The notes under the pieces are model-generated. The model did not search any database and was not told where the DNA came from. It worked only from the letters and a program-made list of their open reading frames with translations. This document shows positions 4,470 through 5,365 of a stretch of 5,365 bases of DNA, piece after piece; within the stretch, counting starts at the first letter, position 1, and the number at the start of each line of letters is the position of its first letter. Made by a program: the position numbers and the translations under genes. The stretch is from Azoarcus sp. (GTDB lineage: Bacteria > Pseudomonadota > Gammaproteobacteria > Burkholderiales > Rhodocyclaceae). Location of the stretch: assembly GCA_031282905.1 (NCBI GenBank), contig JAITCV010000077.1, forward strand, positions 1 to 5,365. The letters are read 5' to 3'.

Positions 4470-5365
4470 ATGAATGCCAATGCCCAACTCAACACCCTCG
4501 ACCCGCGCTCGCTCGGCGACATCCAGCGCCTGGCGCGGGAGCGCGGCGGACAATCCGACGAAGCCCTGCGCGCCGCCGCCAAACAATTCGAAGGGCTGCT
4601 GCTGCAAATGATGCTGAAATCGATGCGGGCCGCGACGCCCGCCAACGATCTGATGGACAGCGACCAGACCCGGCTCTATCAGGAATTGCTCGACCAGCAA
4701 ATGGCGAGCAATCTGGCGCAATCCGGCGGCACGGGCTTATCCGAAGCGCTTTTCCGTCAATTGGGCGGCGGCAAGGAAGCCGCGTTCTCCGCACAGGATG
4801 GCGCTTTTCCACTCAGCAAGGCATCCCGCTATCACGGCAACGCCGCCGCGCTCGAAGCGGTCAACCGTGCAAACCAGCAAACCGCCGCGCTGACGGCCAG
4901 CAAACCAGAAGACAAATCCGCAGCGGTCACATTGACTGCCATGATCGATGCCGTGCGCACGGCGGGAAGTGAAATAGCGACCCGCGCGCGCGAATTCGTC
5001 GCCGCAGTCTGGCCGCACGCGTTGGACGCGAGCAAATCCACTGGCATCCCGCCGCAATTCATGGTCGCCCAGGCCGCGCTGGAAACCGGTTGGGGAGAAA
5101 AGCAACTCAGGAACAAAGACGGCTCGCCGACCTACAACCTGTTCAACATCAAGGCGGGCAACACCTGGACAGGCCAAAGCACCGTGAAAAGAGTCAATGA
5201 ATATGAAAACGGCCAATGGACAGCCGAAGACGCCAAGTTCCGCGCCTATTCATCCTATGGCGAAGCGTTCGCCGACTATGCCGGGCTGCTCAATGCCAAT
5301 CCGCGTTACGCCAAGGTGCTCGGCAGCCGCGACGCCACAAGCTTCGCCCGCGCTTTGCAGGAAGC
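4470..5365 (+). CDS. flgJ: Flagellar rod cap / peptidoglycan hydrolase FlgJ (3' end outside window)
   Basis: FlgJ caps the growing rod and hydrolyses peptidoglycan so that the rod can cross the cell wall. The frame is open from ATG 4470 to the right edge, giving 298 complete codons; enterobacterial FlgJ has about 313, so only a small C-terminal part is missing. The N-terminal rod-binding domain covers about residues 33-98 (AAAKQFEGLLLQMMLKSMR, then LYQELLDQQMASNLA). An Ala/Lys/Ser-rich linker spans about 100-165. The C-terminal beta-N-acetylglucosaminidase domain (GH73) starts near 168 and shows AQAALETGWGEKQL with catalytic-type Glu205, YNLFNIKAG (222-230), and Glu244 in VNEYENG. The 39-residue spacing between these glutamates equals that of Glu184 and Glu223 in Salmonella FlgJ. 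SSYGEAFADYAGLL and NPRYAKVL follow. GGAGGAGG at 4457-4464, 5 bases before the ATG, is the strongest ribosome binding site here. The two-domain form is typical of beta- and gammaproteobacteria. Confidence 0.97.
   Translation, partial: MNANAQLNTLDPRSLGDIQRLARERGGQSDEALRAAAKQFEGLLLQMMLKSMRAATPANDLMDSDQTRLYQELLDQQMASNLAQSGGTGLSEALFRQLGGGKEAAFSAQDGAFPLSKASRYHGNAAALEAVNRANQQTAALTASKPEDKSAAVTLTAMIDAVRTAGSEIATRAREFVAAVWPHALDASKSTGIPPQFMVAQAALETGWGEKQLRNKDGSPTYNLFNIKAGNTWTGQSTVKRVNEYENGQWTAEDAKFRAYSSYGEAFADYAGLLNANPRYAKVLGSRDATSFARALQE

Noticed and set aside
3680..4645. Open frame of 321 codons on the minus strand opposite flgI and flgJ
   Set aside because: It is antisense to two certain genes and shows only composition-driven Arg/Ala/Asp-rich sequence.

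Overview
The window is a segment of a flagellar rod, hook and ring operon. Six genes lie on the plus strand in the order flgE (3' part), flgF, flgG, flgH, flgI and flgJ (5' part). The coding sequence is GC-rich. Three traits point to a Gram-negative flagellum: FlgH is a lipoprotein (L-ring), FlgI has a signal peptide (P-ring), and FlgJ combines a rod-cap domain with a peptidoglycan hydrolase domain. The two-domain FlgJ and the gene order fit a beta- or gammaproteobacterium. I lean towards Betaproteobacteria, but the window alone does not fix the lineage.

Layout: positions 1-854 hold the C-terminal 283 residues of the hook protein FlgE. FlgF, a proximal rod protein, follows at 878-1612. A 150-base gap (1613-1762) then separates flgF from flgG. 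It holds a GC-rich perfect hairpin, an imperfect second copy of the end of flgF, and a good candidate sigma-54 promoter. FlgG (distal rod, 1763-2545) and FlgH (L-ring lipoprotein, 2555-3229) are nearly contiguous. A 75-base gap with another GC-rich hairpin leads to FlgI (P-ring, best start 3305, end 4453). FlgJ starts at 4470 behind a very strong ribosome binding site and runs off the right edge.

The products act in sequence. FlgJ caps the growing rod and opens the peptidoglycan. FlgF and FlgG form the rod, FlgI and FlgH form the P- and L-ring bushings around it, and FlgE polymerises into the hook outside the cell. All six genes look intact apart from the two cut by the window edges.

I do not see an undescribed multi-gene system; the gene content is ordinary. 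The unusual features are small-scale. The hydrophobic core of the FlgI signal peptide is encoded by a tandem heptanucleotide repeat (CTGTCNN, four copies) directly after a GC-rich palindrome, which looks like a repeat insertion co-opted as a signal sequence. A related palindrome followed by CTGTCC occurs in the flgF-flgG gap, where it is flanked by near-duplicate copies of the flgF 3' end. The putative sigma-54 promoter lies between the genes for the two rod proteins, which could split the operon into separately controlled units.
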